A DNA stretch of 64,000 bases, from NCBI GenBank assembly GCA_039881145.1, contig JAYKKI010000063.1:13671001-13735000 (forward strand), given 5' to 3'. The first letter of the stretch is position 1. Every line of letters starts with the position of its first letter. Of the stretch, positions 1 to 12,882 are shown one piece after another. The translations under genes and the position numbers were made by a program. Source of the DNA: Druceiella hillmani. Lineage: Eukaryota; Arthropoda; Insecta; Lepidoptera; Hepialidae. The notes below the pieces were generated by a model, which was not told where the DNA came from, ran no database searches, and saw only the letters and a program-made list of their open reading frames with translations.

Positions 1-855
1 AGGACTACGATCTTGAGGACGAACCCCGTACCGGACGTCCTGTTGAAATAAACGTTCAACGATTACAATGCCTAATTGAGGAGGATCTTCGAATGATGAC
101 TCGTTAATTGGCAGATGAGCTACACTACAGTCATAGCATCATAGAAATAAATTTGCATGAATATCCCACGAATTGTCATCACATCACATTTAGTGCAGAG
201 CTGATACTTATCAACAGTTATTGCCATTGAAACGTAACTTCGACTGGCTGAATCAGTTGGTAACTGGCGATGAGAAGTGGTTTTCATACGCTAACCACAC
301 ACGAAAATGTCAGTGGGTGGGTGTCAGAGAAACAGGAGTTTCAGTATCCAAACCTGAAATAAGTGCCAAAAATGGTGATGCTCAGTTGCTGGTGTAATGT
401 CAAGGGCATTATTCATTGGGAGTTGCTTCCAGAGGGATCTACAAATGAACAATTGGACCGATCGAGTTTATTTTCTACATGATAATGCCAGACCATATGT
501 TGCAAAACGTACTCGTAATAAATTAGAGGAGCTCCACTGGGTTGTACTCACTTATTCACCATATTCGCCGGATATTGCGCCCTCTGATTACTATTTATTC
601 AGGGCTTCAAATAATCAATTACGTGAAAAAATATTCGACGTTAAAGAAGATTTCCAAAACGACCTCGCACACTTTTTTTTATTAAAGTCACCGGAATTTT
701 ACAAGAAAGGCATATTGTCACTGGCGACTAGATGGTGACAAATAATTATAGATAATAAAGGTGCATAATTAAAGTAAATTTAGTGTAACTTATAAAATTT
801 TTAATAAAAATTGTTGGCAGCAACTCGGGGTTAAAAAACTTATTAACCAACCCAA
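1..855 (+). mobile_element. mariner element (mellifera-like), 5' end outside window
   Basis: A Tc1/mariner-superfamily DNA transposon relic. The transposase remains occupy most of it. Its 3' terminal inverted repeat is recognisable at 838-855 (ending ACCAACCCAA) and is followed by a TA dinucleotide at 856-857, the expected target site. The 5' terminus lies before base 1, so full length and the partner repeat cannot be checked. Subfamily is inferred from the transposase text around 410-460 (HWELLPEG) and 470-500 (HDNARP), which I associate with mellifera-type mariners. Confidence 0.8.
3..768 (+). pseudogene. mariner transposase pseudogene
   Basis: The family cuts and pastes the element at TA sites with a DD34D catalytic domain. 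Fragments can be read in order across several frames: DEPRTGRP near 15-45, GDEKWFSYANHTRKCQW near 268-315 (contains the first catalytic Asp), VKGIIHWELLPEGST near 400-445, then one open stretch from about 466 to 738 with HDNARP (second Asp), YSPDIAPSDYYLF (third Asp) and a C-terminus resembling EFYKKGI...RW. Damage: an in-frame TAA at about 106-108, at least two frameshifts, a deletion of roughly 25-30 codons between STNEQLDR and the HDNARP motif, and a TGA at 736-738 about ten codons before the likely natural end at 766-768. It cannot make an active enzyme. Homology is confident; exact break positions are approximate. Confidence 0.85.
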
Positions 856-857
856 TA

Positions 858-3521
858 CATACGTATTAACCATGTATAAATATATTGTACATGTGCTTTA
901 TATCAAATTTTGAGTGCACAATTCCAAATTTCAAGTTTCAAACTTTGAAAAACGGCAGTAACAAACAGATAAGCGTTTTTGATGTAAAACATATAATGGT
1001 GCGTTTGGATGGGTGTTAAAACGTTCTGATGGCACGTCGCGACGTGCCATTCGATCAGTTTCGTGTCTTGTCGGGTCTTTCTGACTTAATTCGGCCAGCT
1101 TCGTTTCTTGTCGGCTAACAGTATTATAAAATTAAAAATATATTTTCAATCAATTGTTAAGAAATATTTCTGTAATAAATTATTTCATAAAAATGGAATA
1201 ATTAAATTAAACTAATGTTTTATTACTAAAAACTATCTGAATATTAGTTTTCGTTTTCAACACATTCAATTGAAAATAATTCAACATAAAAAAACTTTGT
1301 TGCTCTACATTTGCCAGGAGTCCCATTACAGCTCACATTTTATTTATAGATAGAAACAAAATGAATACATATTTTGGTGATCGGAAAATGGATATTTCAA
1401 AAAGCCGAAATGTTTCAAAGAAAATCTTTTAATTAGATAAAGTTATTAGCGGACAAAACACGGTGAAGATATCGAATCATGCAATACGTAAGGTGAGCGA
1501 GCATATTTGAAAGTGCCAGGTGAAGTTTTGACGGACCAAATTATTTATGGACCGTTGGCGATTGCTAATAAATATGAGCCACTTGCGCCGAGGTTCTACT
1601 GGCCAATGGCAATACAATACATACATCTGGACCATAAAACTTTGGTCACTGTACTGCTAAAGTGCAGCAGTAAAATGTATACGAGAACACTAATGTGTTC
1701 CAAAAAGCTGTAACTTTTGTCATTTATGGGTAATTTAGTTAATAGCATTTTTATTATAATAGTTTTTTATCGTGTTTTGTTATAAATATATATAATATCT
1801 GTGTAATCAGAACACCTCAATCGCCCCACCGTGCAAACTAGTGAAATTAATTTCACAGAACAAAAATTAAAGACGTAAATTCAAAAATTAATTCACACTT
1901 CGTGGTATGAAAACTATAAAATTATGCAAAATAAAATTCAAGTCAATATTTCTGGACATTTTTCACTGGCTAGGAAATTTTATTTTAAAATTACAATTTT
2001 TACCAACTCTGCACCAATTATTTCGTATATTAATTTATAACTAATTTGAAAGAAATATTTTTTATTTCAACAGCAGAATAATTTTACAGAAATTCAAGAG
2101 CGTTCTATTAGAGGTATGAACATTTTTTTGAATTACAAAAATACGCCATGAAGTAAATTTTACTATTCAGAATATCTGGAAAGAAATTGCATCATAATAA
2201 AATAACTCATTGAAAATTATAATGTGACGGACAAACATAACTAATTTTACCTCAGACATTTACATTTAAATATTTTAATATTTAAAATATCAGACATACA
2301 TTTAAATATGTCTGATATAATGCTTTTAGAACTAAAAATGCAATTTAGCTTTACCTCCTGAAAAAGTAAGATTTCAAAACGATTTGCGTATTAAAAAATA
2401 AATTATTATACATCAATACTAACCTTTAATCAAAACACAACACTTCAGTAATTCATATAATTCCATATATTACAAAAAATTAAAATATCTAGAAATATAT
2501 GGAAATAAGTATTATAAATTTTCACGTAATTCCATAAATATAATTATAATTTTATTTAGTTTAACGATAGTTGTAATGATAACCGAGAGATTCAAATATC
2601 ATTCAGCCCAAAAATCTAGCTTAAAAGTGATTCTCAAATTAAGTGAACTAAACTGGATTTAACAAGGCTATACAGCTGAGAATAAGGTTATATCCAAGCC
2701 TGTCCAGCTTCTGAAAATCAAAGAAGTTCTCGGTAACCTATAACTAATCAGTTGAACCTCGCTTAGTATTAATATGTATGTCAGGTTAGTAACTAATAAA
2801 TCTACCATCTCAAATCATCAGTGTTAGCCAAACAGAATATGTTCGCTTCTTTCTCAAAACTTGGAGTTATTTTTCTATTTCAGTACGAAAAGTAAACTTA
2901 ACCTTTTATTTAAGCTTAAGTTTTTTATTAAATGTGAAAACAAGAGTTTTCAATGAGATCAGAATATTCTTCTTTGAACCATTGGCATCGATTTTTTAGA
3001 TCTTAACTCGCTGAAAAGCAGTTGTTAACAAGAACAGAAGACTGAATGATACAATCTTTATATCCTCTACCAGGTATGTTCGAAACGTTTGTATAACGTT
3101 CCAGAAATAACTGGGAAAAGTAGCCCGGTTTGTCGGCAACCTAATAATATAAAAAAAACTATAATATTCCGTCATAAACACCATTACCTATTGAAAAATA
3201 GGAATTTTGTCAATCTAAAAAGTAATTAGAAACCAATATTAAGGGTATTCTTACTAACACCCATTGCAAAATTTTATTATTTCGTTATAAACAAAATATT
3301 ACTAGAAAAAAGGTAATTAGTCTGTCTTCTGTCTGATTTATTCTAATAAATTATAGAGAACATAAAAGAAAGGATTTTATTACATTTTCGGTATTGTACA
3401 AGACAGATTCAAACCTACTTAAAATATTTTTCGTTACATTCACCAAATTACGACGAAGGCAATAATATGGATCTGATCCTAAATCTTTTCATTATATCCC
3501 ACCAAGTTAATTTTGACAGAG
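858..3521. other. unrecognised AT-rich DNA
   Basis: No gene, RNA or known transposon recognised apart from the palindrome at 1029-1050. A GC-richer patch at about 1015-1120 carries two near copies of a ~20-bp stretch (CTTGTCGG near 1068 and 1107). A 10-bp perfect hairpin (ATCAGACATA) occupies 2289-2316. A 69-codon frame at 1507-1713 opens at TTG and has no recognisable family. Confidence 0.5.
1029..1050. repeat. 22-bp perfect palindrome, GC-rich
   Basis: The half-site is ATGGCACGTCG, repeated without interruption on the opposite strand, centred on TCGCGA. It stands out because the surrounding DNA is very AT-rich. It could be a dimer-binding site or the relic of a palindromic transposon end; the sequence alone does not tell. 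Confidence 0.85.
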
Positions 3522-3625
3522 GTAAAGTTGACATCAAGTATCTTTGTATGTTAAAGTTGACATCAAGTATGTATCTTTGTTTGTTAAAGTTGGCATCAAT
3601 GTTTGTTAAAGTTGACATCAAGTAT
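3522..3625. repeat. short minisatellite, about 30-bp unit
   Basis: Three to four copies of a unit reading roughly GTTAAAGTTGACATCAAGTA plus a variable CTTTGT spacer. Unit length varies, so copies have drifted. Confidence 0.8.
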
Positions 3626-3889
3626 TTTTTACTCATCATTTCACTGGAATATTACAATTCATTAATTCTGGAAATTTCTATTTATGAATACTGGAATATT
3701 TCTATTTATTAATTCAAGAGATATAAAACAAGATATGAACAGTCCTTTAAAATACTTTCTCTGGCTCATTCCTGCTCTCATTTAGTATCATCAGAAATAT
3801 TGCTGGAGCTAAGTAACTCGCAATAATTTTGTATTAAAGATGTGGAATGTAGACACAAGGAGTAAAATTACTTGAAAATACCCTTCATT

Positions 3890-4035
3890 CCTTCGTTCTG
3901 TCGTCATTTGTCTCGCAACAAACGTCAATAATGACGTAACGTTAAGTGTCCTCTATCTAAATGACGTACCGTGTGAACGGTTTACGTATGCTTTCGCCGA
4001 ACAACTTTACGGCGACATTCCACGGCTGTAGTAGC
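3890..4035. promoter_or_regulatory. GC-richer patch with clustered TGACGT motifs
   Basis: CRE/ATF-like half-sites (TGACGT or its complement) occur several times between about 3925 and 3970, and base composition rises above the surroundings. This is a weak, motif-only suggestion of a regulatory or conserved segment. Confidence 0.2.
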
Positions 4036-4278
4036 GAATTTGTGGAAGTAAAGTGGATAAGCAACCGTGATATGACGTTAGCTTGGCCAATAAGTCGATA
4101 ATAATAACGCGAAGGAAGCAGATACCAAGAAAGTTACGGTAACCAACTTTAAGACTCGATACTTTCGTAATGAAAACGCAATATTTCATAATATTAAACT
4201 AAAAGGAGGCATATTTCAAAGGATGACTAATTATATCTTGGCCATATTCTGTTGGATTTTGATGATATTTCGATTATC

Positions 4279-4358
4279 TAAACGTTAGTTCAGGTATATA
4301 TACCTTATTTCATGAATATTTTCATGAAATAAGATTTATATACCTGAACTAACGTTTA
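4279..4358. repeat. hairpin with 38-bp arms and 4-nt loop
   Basis: Left arm 4279-4316 and right arm 4321-4358 are reverse complements except for about three mismatches, separated by TATT. The outer ends read TAAACGTTAGTTCAGG. It could be a fold-back element or extrude as a cruciform; a structured RNA is possible but there is no sign of transcription. Confidence 0.85.
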
Positions 4359-4370
4359 ACAATTCATGTA

Positions 4371-4986
4371 TTAAACTCGCGACATAAAATTGGTGGCAAA
4401 ATCAAAAAAAGTTTACGTCTTAAGATAGCTGTCGTATAAAACGTCTTGCCGACGAAATTCGCTGTTTTTTTTATATATTATTCAAACTATAAATATCCAA
4501 CTTAATTTAAAATTTAAAAATTATTTACATTTTAGTTTTGGTAAAAATCGCTTCTAAATTTGTACAATTAACATTACAGGAAAAGTAGTAACTTCACCAC
4601 GCTTATTTTTTTTTAGAAACGCTCCGAGCCATTTTTCTAATAAACTATGTTAATGTAAAGTTGATATTTCATTAAAATTTTCCAAAAGAAAAAAATTACT
4701 GTTTAGTTTTGATAAAAATCGCTCTCAAAAACTGTACTATTAACATTACAGGAAAATTTAAAAAAGGTATTTCACCACATTTCATTGTATTTAGAAAAAC
4801 GCTATAAAAAACGCAAAAAATATTTTTTTTACAACCTGTTGTTGTTATATTGACAGGTTGGAAAAATTATTTTTAATTTTCAATAAACAATTTTATAATA
4901 ATTATTCGGTCTTACTGTCGCCCAACAACCACCTTAAACTCGCGACATAGAGTTGATGGCAAAATTGAAAAAAAATTACGTCTTAA
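4371..4986. repeat. segment flanked by ~50-bp direct repeats
   Basis: Copies at 4371-4422 and 4934-4986 both contain TTAAACTCGCGACATA followed by a similar A-rich tract and TTACGTCTTAA. Between them a ~125-bp unit appears twice (about 4515-4640 and 4685-4805), marked by ATTAACATTACAGGAAAA. No coding potential seen. This may be a decayed non-autonomous element or a local duplication. Confidence 0.6.
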
Positions 4987-5477
4987 TCATAAATCTGTGT
5001 ATATGTATGTATATTTATAATAATTAGGAGTATAAAAACAAAACATCTGCGAAGATAGCGACTACTAATATCGATTACGTCTGTTAATCACGGGTGAATG
5101 ATTTGGTTATTCTCGTATTGCCAAGGCCGTTTATTGTCACCAATTGTCAATGAACAACATGAGATTTTCTCAGGCTATATAAATTACAAGGTTAACGTGA
5201 ATTGCTTTAATAATGCAAATAATGGCAGATATAGACTAAAAATGTTTGAAATAAAAATGTGTGTCAACTAGTATGGAATGTGTCACTTAGTATGACTGTC
5301 ATTGCTCAAATTGTGTAACTAGCCTTTTGTCCGCGACTTCGCTTGTGCAAAGTAGCTATAGTTGCTTAATATGTCAATGAGTAATCATAATTCGGTCCTT
5401 AATATACCAACTCTTTTCTCATTGCTTAACCTTTAACGTTATATCGTGATATCCCAGTTTCTTTTAAATTTGTAACC
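4987..5477. other. mostly unrecognised; short interspersed-repeat fragment at 5317-5350
   Basis: The piece at 5317-5350 contains TTTTGTCCGCGACTTCGCTT, a wording common in dispersed retroposon fragments of Lepidoptera and other insects. Nothing else recognised. Confidence 0.35.
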
Positions 5478-6390
5478 TTGTATCGAGATATCACAATTTC
5501 TTTTAAACTTTTCACATTGTATCGAAATATTCCAAGTCTATTACTTTTTAATACTGCATATTTGAATTTATTTTAAGTTGTTAACCTTGTGTCGAGATAT
5601 CTCAATTTCTTTTAAACTTTTCACATTGTATCGAAATATCCCAAGTCTATTACTGTTTAATACTGTATATTTGAATTTCTTTTAAGTTTTTAACCTTGGG
5701 TCAAGGTATCTCAATTTCTTTTAAATTTTTTACACTGTATCGAAATATCCCAAGTCTATTACTAGTTAATACCGCATATTTGAATTTATTTTAAGTTTTT
5801 AACATTGTATTGAAATATCCCATTTCTATGACTTTTTAACACTGCATATTTGAATTTCTTTTAACTTTTTAACGTGACATCGAAATATTGCAACTTATTT
5901 TAACATTTACATTTTGTATTTATAACATTTTCACGTTACATTTCATCGTGATGCCGACTTCAATTTTTTAACTTTGTATCTAGTCTCTTTCAAGTTGTAT
6001 CGAGATCAAACATGTATCGAGATGTCCAAATTTCTTTTAATGTTTTCACCTTGTATCTAGATATCCCTATCTCTTTTAACTTTAAACGTTGTATTGAAAT
6101 GTCTAAATTCTTTTAAAATTTTAACATTTTATCTAAATATTCGAATTTCTTTTAAATTTTAACGTTTTATGGATACATCCCAGTTTCCTTTAAATTTTTA
6201 ACGCAGTATCTCAAATACCCCAATTTCTTTTAACTTTTTAACATTCCATCTCTCGAATCTCGAGCCATCATCGAATTTTTTTTTCCTTTTAATATTGTAT
6301 CGAGATGTCCCAGTTTCTTTTAACTTTATAACGTTGTATCAAGATTTTCAAATTTCTTTTTAATATTTACCTTTGTATCGAAATATTCCA
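5478..6390. repeat. degenerate minisatellite with 39/70-bp nested periods
   Basis: Repeats of a phrase like TTGTATCGAAATATCCCAA followed by TTTCTTTTAA and a T-rich spacer. From about 5478 to 5810 the phrase spacing alternates 39 and 70 bp, making a ~109-bp higher-order unit; beyond that copies are irregular and diverged up to about 6390. No coding potential. Confidence 0.85.
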
Positions 6391-7234
6391 TTTGCATATA
6401 ATAAAAAGAAAATTGTATATTTAATGGTAAAATAGTCTACGTTTCTCAAAAACCATAAATGCAATGAGGATGAGGGAGTAATAATTCTTCGGAACTTAAT
6501 TTGACGTCGTGTAAATTCACAATTCTTAAAAAAAATATATTTTTTGTAAATTAGAATTTGTTTGTTTTAATAGTAAATTTTATTTATGGCGATATTTTTA
6601 CTCTTGAAATCACGTCACTTTGCCAAATAAATAACATGTTGCCTATCGACATTATTCTGTATTTTCAATAGTTTAATCAAATTTGTTTAATTAATTTCTT
6701 ATCTTTTGCATGAAAATAGGTTCAATGTATATGAATTTGATGAATTTTAGTTCAATCAATAGGGTACTTTTTAAGAAATTGAAAATACAGGTACGCAACC
6801 GAGTTATAAATTTTTTAACAAAAGGGCAACATCTACCTCACATGTCAACTTAGATTTTGAATTCTTTCCGAATATTTACAAAAAAACACCTCTGATAAGA
6901 AATATGCAAACCTGTTTCGCTAACTTCGGGCTATGAAAGCCGTAACTTCTAGATAAGTAAAACAACTTCAATTGAAAAGAAAATTCCTTGAAAATAACTA
7001 CCACAGTAGAAATAATGCAATAATTGATAAAATATAAATTACTTAATAAAAAATCCTCATTTATAAAATATACTTTTTTCTTTAAAAAGTTAGGATATGC
7101 AAGAAAAACAAAAGGCACACTACGCTTGTCCAATAGAGCAGCTTAAATTATAAATATGCAAACACGAAGGTGGGGCAAAACGCGGAATGGAGGGGATGGA
7201 GAGGGATTGGGGTTGCTTACCCACATAGTCGCTA
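6391..7234. other. unrecognised AT-rich DNA with a G-rich tract at 7172-7212
   Basis: The tract at 7172-7212 has four runs of three or more G (7172-7175, 7192-7195, 7203-7205, 7209-7212) and could form a G-quadruplex on the plus strand. An 85-codon minus-strand frame (6876-7133) shows no family resemblance. Confidence 0.4.
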
Positions 7235-7820
7235 ATGGGAGACTCATTACGAGTATATATACCAAGTTTCAATTTATTTGTGGCATTAACCTCTGAGCTA
7301 TCATTCATCAAGCAACTCATCCCGGAAGAAACCATAGACTATGCCGAAAATCGAATTTCCATTTGTCATCAAGCTCAAGGTGTCGCAATAGGTCGTAAAA
7401 GTCATGGCGATGGCTTTGAGGGATATCCGCCTTATTGACTTCAAAGATGAGGGTGTTTCTATAACGGGAGAATACTACGCTAGTCCACTGGCGCAGCTTA
7501 AAGAAGCATTGAAAAAGAAAAACAGGGAGAAATTAGCGAAAAGTGTGCTACTTTTTTTTTTTTAAAGAAATGGGAATTTCAAATAATGCAACACCCACCT
7601 TAGAACCCAGGCTTGGCCTTTTGCAACTATTATTTTTTTCCAAAAAATTAAAAAGGAACTTTGGAAAAAAATTTAGCTATGATGAAGCGGGCAAGTCTCT
7701 AATTTCAGCTTATTTTAAAGACAAAAAGAAAATATTTTATGAAAGGTGTAAATAAATTAATTAACAAATCTGAGAAATATGTTCGTATTAAGGAAAACTA
7801 TATTGAAAAGGAAAAATAAC
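7235..7820 (+). pseudogene. second mariner transposase relic, different lineage from the first
   Basis: Recognisable text includes IRLIDFKDEGVSITGEYYAS with a following LKEAL...REKLAKSVL around 7410-7555, and a C-terminal part SAYFKDKKKIFYERC near 7705-7752 followed by EKYVRIKENYIEK at about 7770-7815. This order matches mariner transposases from after the first catalytic Asp to the C-terminus. The block holding the HDNAPAH motif is missing after a T-run at about 7550-7563, and the YSPDLAPSD-equivalent region is only faintly recognisable and frame-shifted, so catalytic residues two and three are lost. A stop at 7753-7755 interrupts the C-terminus. Wording differs from the relic at 1-855, so it is a separate invasion. 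Element ends were not identified. Confidence 0.75.
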
Positions 7821-10800
7821 ACCAAGTTGTCTTTTACCTTCCTTCCCCCCTTCCCGTGAACTTTTTGACCTTCCCTCGTATGCTATGCATACTTCAGTAC
7901 CTTCTAGTTAACCAAAGCAACGTCAACTAAAAAAAATACGTTGAAAATATCTGCCACGTTATAAATAATGTGATGTTTCACAAAACATAAGCCTTTTGAA
8001 ACATCCTTGCTTGTGAATTATATGTATTTAAGAATAACGAAAGGATGAGATTATTAAATAAAATGAAGGAATAAGGCTGGTGAATTATTAAGAAATGAGG
8101 AACCCTTATAACTTCCTCTTATGCCTTCATCCATCCCTTCACCCATCCATTCATTCATCCATTTGTCGCTGCCTCATAGTTTCTACAGTTTTATTTATTT
8201 TAACACATTTGTTACACAGACAGAACTACCATACTTAAATGCCAATATAATCAGATTCTTTTAACATAACATTACTTATGATAGAATCAATAATTAGTGG
8301 CCCTAAAATATATTGTAGTTAAAAGAAATTAGTATAAGATTAACCCAAAGTGGTAAATCAAACGTAATTAAATATATTAAAACGAACTTAAACTAATTTT
8401 GAAAAAACTATGAAAATAAAATGAATGGAAACCAAAAAAAATATAAATAATATTCAATCGAAATAAACTAAGTGACATTAAATTAATCAAATAGCCTGCA
8501 AAATACTAATTAACAGTAAGCTCAGATCGAATTTCATTAAATAATTCAGTAACTTGAATACGTCAAATAGTGGTAAAACAATATGAAATAGTTCACATTT
8601 TAATTAATTGTAGATTGAAAAATACTATTCAATGATGAGACATGTTTATCTACAGGATATTTTACAAATAAATGCTTAGATCTCAATTAATATATAGCCA
8701 AAATATTTAAAAAATGTCGTCAAAATATTTATCCGTATACCTCTAAAGTGATGGATGATTGAATGAATTGTCATTGGATTAATATTTTCAAATTAAATTC
8801 AGGTTCCATTTACTATTTTAATTTTTCATTTTAAACTCTATTAAGGTTTAAATTTGCATCTCCAATTTCAAAAGATGTAGACAAATACTGAAAGTTAATT
8901 GTCACATACTTTAATACTGGCATTTATAACGTCGTCATGAATATTGAAGCTTTAGGTAAATTTGAAGTTCACATCAACCTCAAAGACAATCCGCTGATTC
9001 AAACCCGGAACAGCAGACGGATTGTCAGGACGATGCCCCTGACCCGGCGTGACTTCTGCAAAAATTCAACAATTCGGAACAAACATTACTCTGAACTTAT
9101 TTCACCGAAACGGCAATGAATCACACTTTCCGCATCATCAACTCTTTTTTTTTTAATCGACTTCTTTGTGGTCAAGTGAATCTAATTATATTCAACAATA
9201 AAAACATTTGGTATCCAGAAATAAACCAGAGTATGCATCATTAAATGGACTTGGTGAGAGGAAAGAGTAGTTACTGGTGAAAGATGATAAAACAATAAAA
9301 AACAAATGTTTCATTGGGCACTAAAACTGCAAACGTTTTGCTGTTAGACCGTCATATTTATAACTTTAAAGTTGATGACCCCCTTTTAAAAATATGAACA
9401 TCGTAACTGATTATAACAGTAAACTATCGTATTAACAATGTCCTCTTTAGAATTCAAACAAACGTATAAAAATTGTAATATAATAGTTTTAAATATAGTT
9501 TTCTTTGTCCCAGAGATCTTATGCAATTTTAAATTAGGGCAAAAGATTTTCTCAAATCCATTCCCATGAAATGGTAATCTTTCTCAAATGGCATAAAACC
9601 TTCAGGTTGTGCATATTTATGCATAGATATATGTTGAAAAATACACGGAGCTTTCTTCCATTCTTTCACATAATAAATACAAATTAAATTAATGATACAT
9701 TTTAAATAATCCTTTTCTCCCGGAAATATGGAAGGTGATTAAAAAGTGAGATCTTCTCAAAGTACTTCCCGTATCACTTAAATTGACAAACTCTTGAACT
9801 GGGATTGGCAACGAAAAGAAAAATAACTTACTCTCATTTTCCCTTACTAACAAGGAAAAACTGTAAAAATGGATTAAATGACCCATTTTCCACTTAAAAG
9901 ACCATATTTAAAATATCCTTTTTAATCAGCAACTAATTTCTATCAGCTAAAGAAGTTGGGTTACGAACATTTGAACATTGTGGCAGTCTGATAATCGTTT
10001 GACACTATAGTTTCTATCAGCTTCGTTATACATTTCAATATACCAAAACGATTCCCAGCATGAAGTGATTACTCTAAAACTAGTTTCATACAATCATTTA
10101 ACAACGAATAAAAAACAGCTCAAGTTTTAGTAAACCGCAATCAGTTCTGCAAACTAAGATTACATTAATGAAATTGTATTCGTCTGCATAATTTACTGAA
10201 GAAATGTGTATTACATTATACAAACATGCCTATATATGTATATTTACAACACAGATATAAAAGCGAGGCCAAGGGTTGATGCAATGGAGTCGGATATGAA
10301 AGGAAAATAAGAGAGGTTAATGAAGTAAAAATTGTGAAAAGTATGATTTCCTGATGAAAGTCTATTCATAACTTGAAGCTAGGCAAGTCTATTATATGTT
10401 GCATATACGTTCTACATTATGTGAGAGTTGAAAGATAATATATGTAATGGGGAAATAGTAATAAGGTAATAGAATTATAGAAAGGATGGATAGAAGTTGA
10501 GATTGTAATCTGCGTAGTAGTAAGTTGATGTAGTTGTAAAAATGTTTGGTAGAAATGAAGATTGCGATCTGCGTACACAACAACATTTTAAGTATGAGAC
10601 TACACTGCACATCGCAAACCGAAATATAAATCAGTCGTACTTTAGCAGATGCAACTTTTTAATAACAAATGCATAATTAAAAATATAATTTTGTTACATA
10701 TCGGGAAAAGACAGTCAGAAAAATTCTAAACTTCTTTTTGAAAATCTTAGTTTTTACAGACTTTAAGAGACACTTTGCTATACATACGTCAACAAAATTA

Positions 10801-12280
10801 AAAGTGGATTAAATTAACAAAAAATGAGAAAAAATACAAGATAATGCATACGTAATATAATAAAATTTCAAATGTCAGTAAGATGTTATTAGGGAACGAG
10901 GATTAGGGAGCAAGAATCTAAGGACACCTTATTTGTTGAAATCACTTTAATAGTTAAACCTTTACGAGGGAACAAACTTACTCACATATATTCATACATA
11001 CATATATAGCCTGTGAAATGCATAACACTTCTCTGCCCTAGTCAGGTAAATACGGATAAGATGAAAATTAGGGGGGGGGGTCGGAGCTAAAGATGTCTGA
11101 GGTAGAACACACGATCTGTGTTATAGACAACATAGATAATTAAAACTGTTTCGGAAATATTGGATGATTGTGATTTCTCAAAATATTAAAAAGGACTGTA
11201 TATATTTATAGATAGTGTCGATAGCGAACGTTCATGTGTTTCTATAAATTGCGATGTGTTCAAAAACAAAAACAAATTTTCTGAGACCAAAATTATGGGC
11301 AATTCGCAGAGTTTAAAATCATTCTAATATTTTAAGACGATCGTCAGTAACATTTGGGTAATATACAGGTCCGTAACCGAGCAAAGGAAATAAAATTGTT
11401 TAAAAGAGAAATACACCGGCGTAAAGAGTGCTTTGGATAGGTATTCAAGTTCAATTGTAACATTTATTAACCACTTATAAACGTATTTAGGGATTTAGTA
11501 TTATATTTTTATGTGGTACACATTTTTACACACATCTGGTATAATACTTTTATCTAAATTAATATTCAAACCTAATTTTAGTACGTGCATTTATGTATAG
11601 ATAGACATTACTAAAACCTGTAAATCTGTTTTCATATCCAAAGGATTCCTTAAAAATATTTATTCTACCTTAAGTCCTCATCAATATTGTTTCCTTTATT
11701 TTCGTCTGCCTATCCTACCCTTTTCCTTTATTTTTTTCAACAAATTGTTTACAAAAGTCTTTCGTTTAGCACTTAAACAAATATTTTGTTTTAGATAAAG
11801 TTTGGTTTAAACCCACATTCAATATATATTATCCAATTCCATAGTTATGTTAATTTATGATTTCCTTATTGACTTGAAAATATTTCTCGTACAGCAATCG
11901 ATTCTAAAAATAAACTCTAGAAATAAACGAAATATGTATCCGATACGGTGTTGGAGATAGGGGACAACATATGAGATAAACATTTGATTTAACAACGTAT
12001 TTCTCAAAGAAACTTAACTGTATTACATAAGATAAAATAATAACCAATTTGCATACGAATGACCCAAAAGTCATTAAACATATTTTTAAGGATGCTTCTT
12101 TGAAACCTAAGATGCTTGGTTAATATCTGCATCACGCTATTTCTTATTGCAGTTGAGCAGATAATAGACTACCGTTTAGATATTTAACAAAGCAATACGT
12201 CTCTTTCATAAGCAACCATTACAATTCCATTGCATTAAAACATGCTTTTATTCTCTCTTAAATTCTTCCTTAAATATTGA
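7821..12280. other. unrecognised AT-rich DNA
   Basis: About 4.5 kb without a recognisable gene or transposon. Minor items are a CATC-rich stretch at about 8125-8163, a GC-richer open frame at 8937-9119 with no recognisable family, and a run of ten G at 11071-11080. Other open frames here are short and of simple composition. Confidence 0.5.
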
Positions 12281-12369
12281 ATATATTTGGCGTTAATTTT
12301 GTAGAAATTCATTATTCACAATTAAATGAAACTACGTGATGTAGTATTATTTCTACTTTCTTTAATTTC

Positions 12370-12430
12370 TTTACCACAACCTAGGTTTCGTTGTATTACA
12401 ACATCTTCAGGTGGGATATTAGCAAAGATT
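12370..12430 (-). ncRNA. hammerhead ribozyme motif in PLE terminal repeat
   Basis: Read on the minus strand: CTGAAGA (12410-12404), stem-loop II GTTGT/ACAAC, GAAA (12389-12386), stem III CC-TA-GG, then the cleavage triplet. Flanking CCCAC and GTGG pair as the inner part of stem I, and CTTT/AAAG can extend it. PLE hammerheads with very short stem III are established in animals. Here the nucleotide before the cleavage point is U rather than C, which usually slows cleavage. One extra U lies between the CTGAAGA box and stem II, as in every copy in this window. Confidence 0.65.
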
Positions 12431-12882
12431 AACTCTTAGGAACAACCAACAGCATTTATATGTTTCAAACAGAATAGCGGAAGCCTGGTTTGTGCGGATT
12501 TTTCCATTGCTTATGTTAGTGAGTTTATTGCAGGGGCGCAGTGTAGGTTTTATTATATTACCGAGAGTTATACAATATACCAGTATTTTAGTGAGGGTAA
12601 TAAATTCAATTGTTGTTATTATGTGAGGTTATACAATGCAAACTTTACGATGTATGTAATAAAATGAAATGGAAGTTATTATTGGTAATATATTTATACA
12701 AAAGCAAGGGTATTTGAAAGTAAGGACAAGGTAATACACTAATTCTACATATCTCCGGTTTTGTGTATTCATATATTTATTTCTTTTAATTTTTTGTTTT
12801 TATTATATATACTTATATTTATATGTGTATTAGTGCTGAAACTATTTCCAGGGTACTGTAGTATCAATGTTGTATATTTATA

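Noticed and set aside
11071..11080. Ten-G run as a functional element
   Set aside because: A lone homopolymer with no context; could also be a sequencing artefact.
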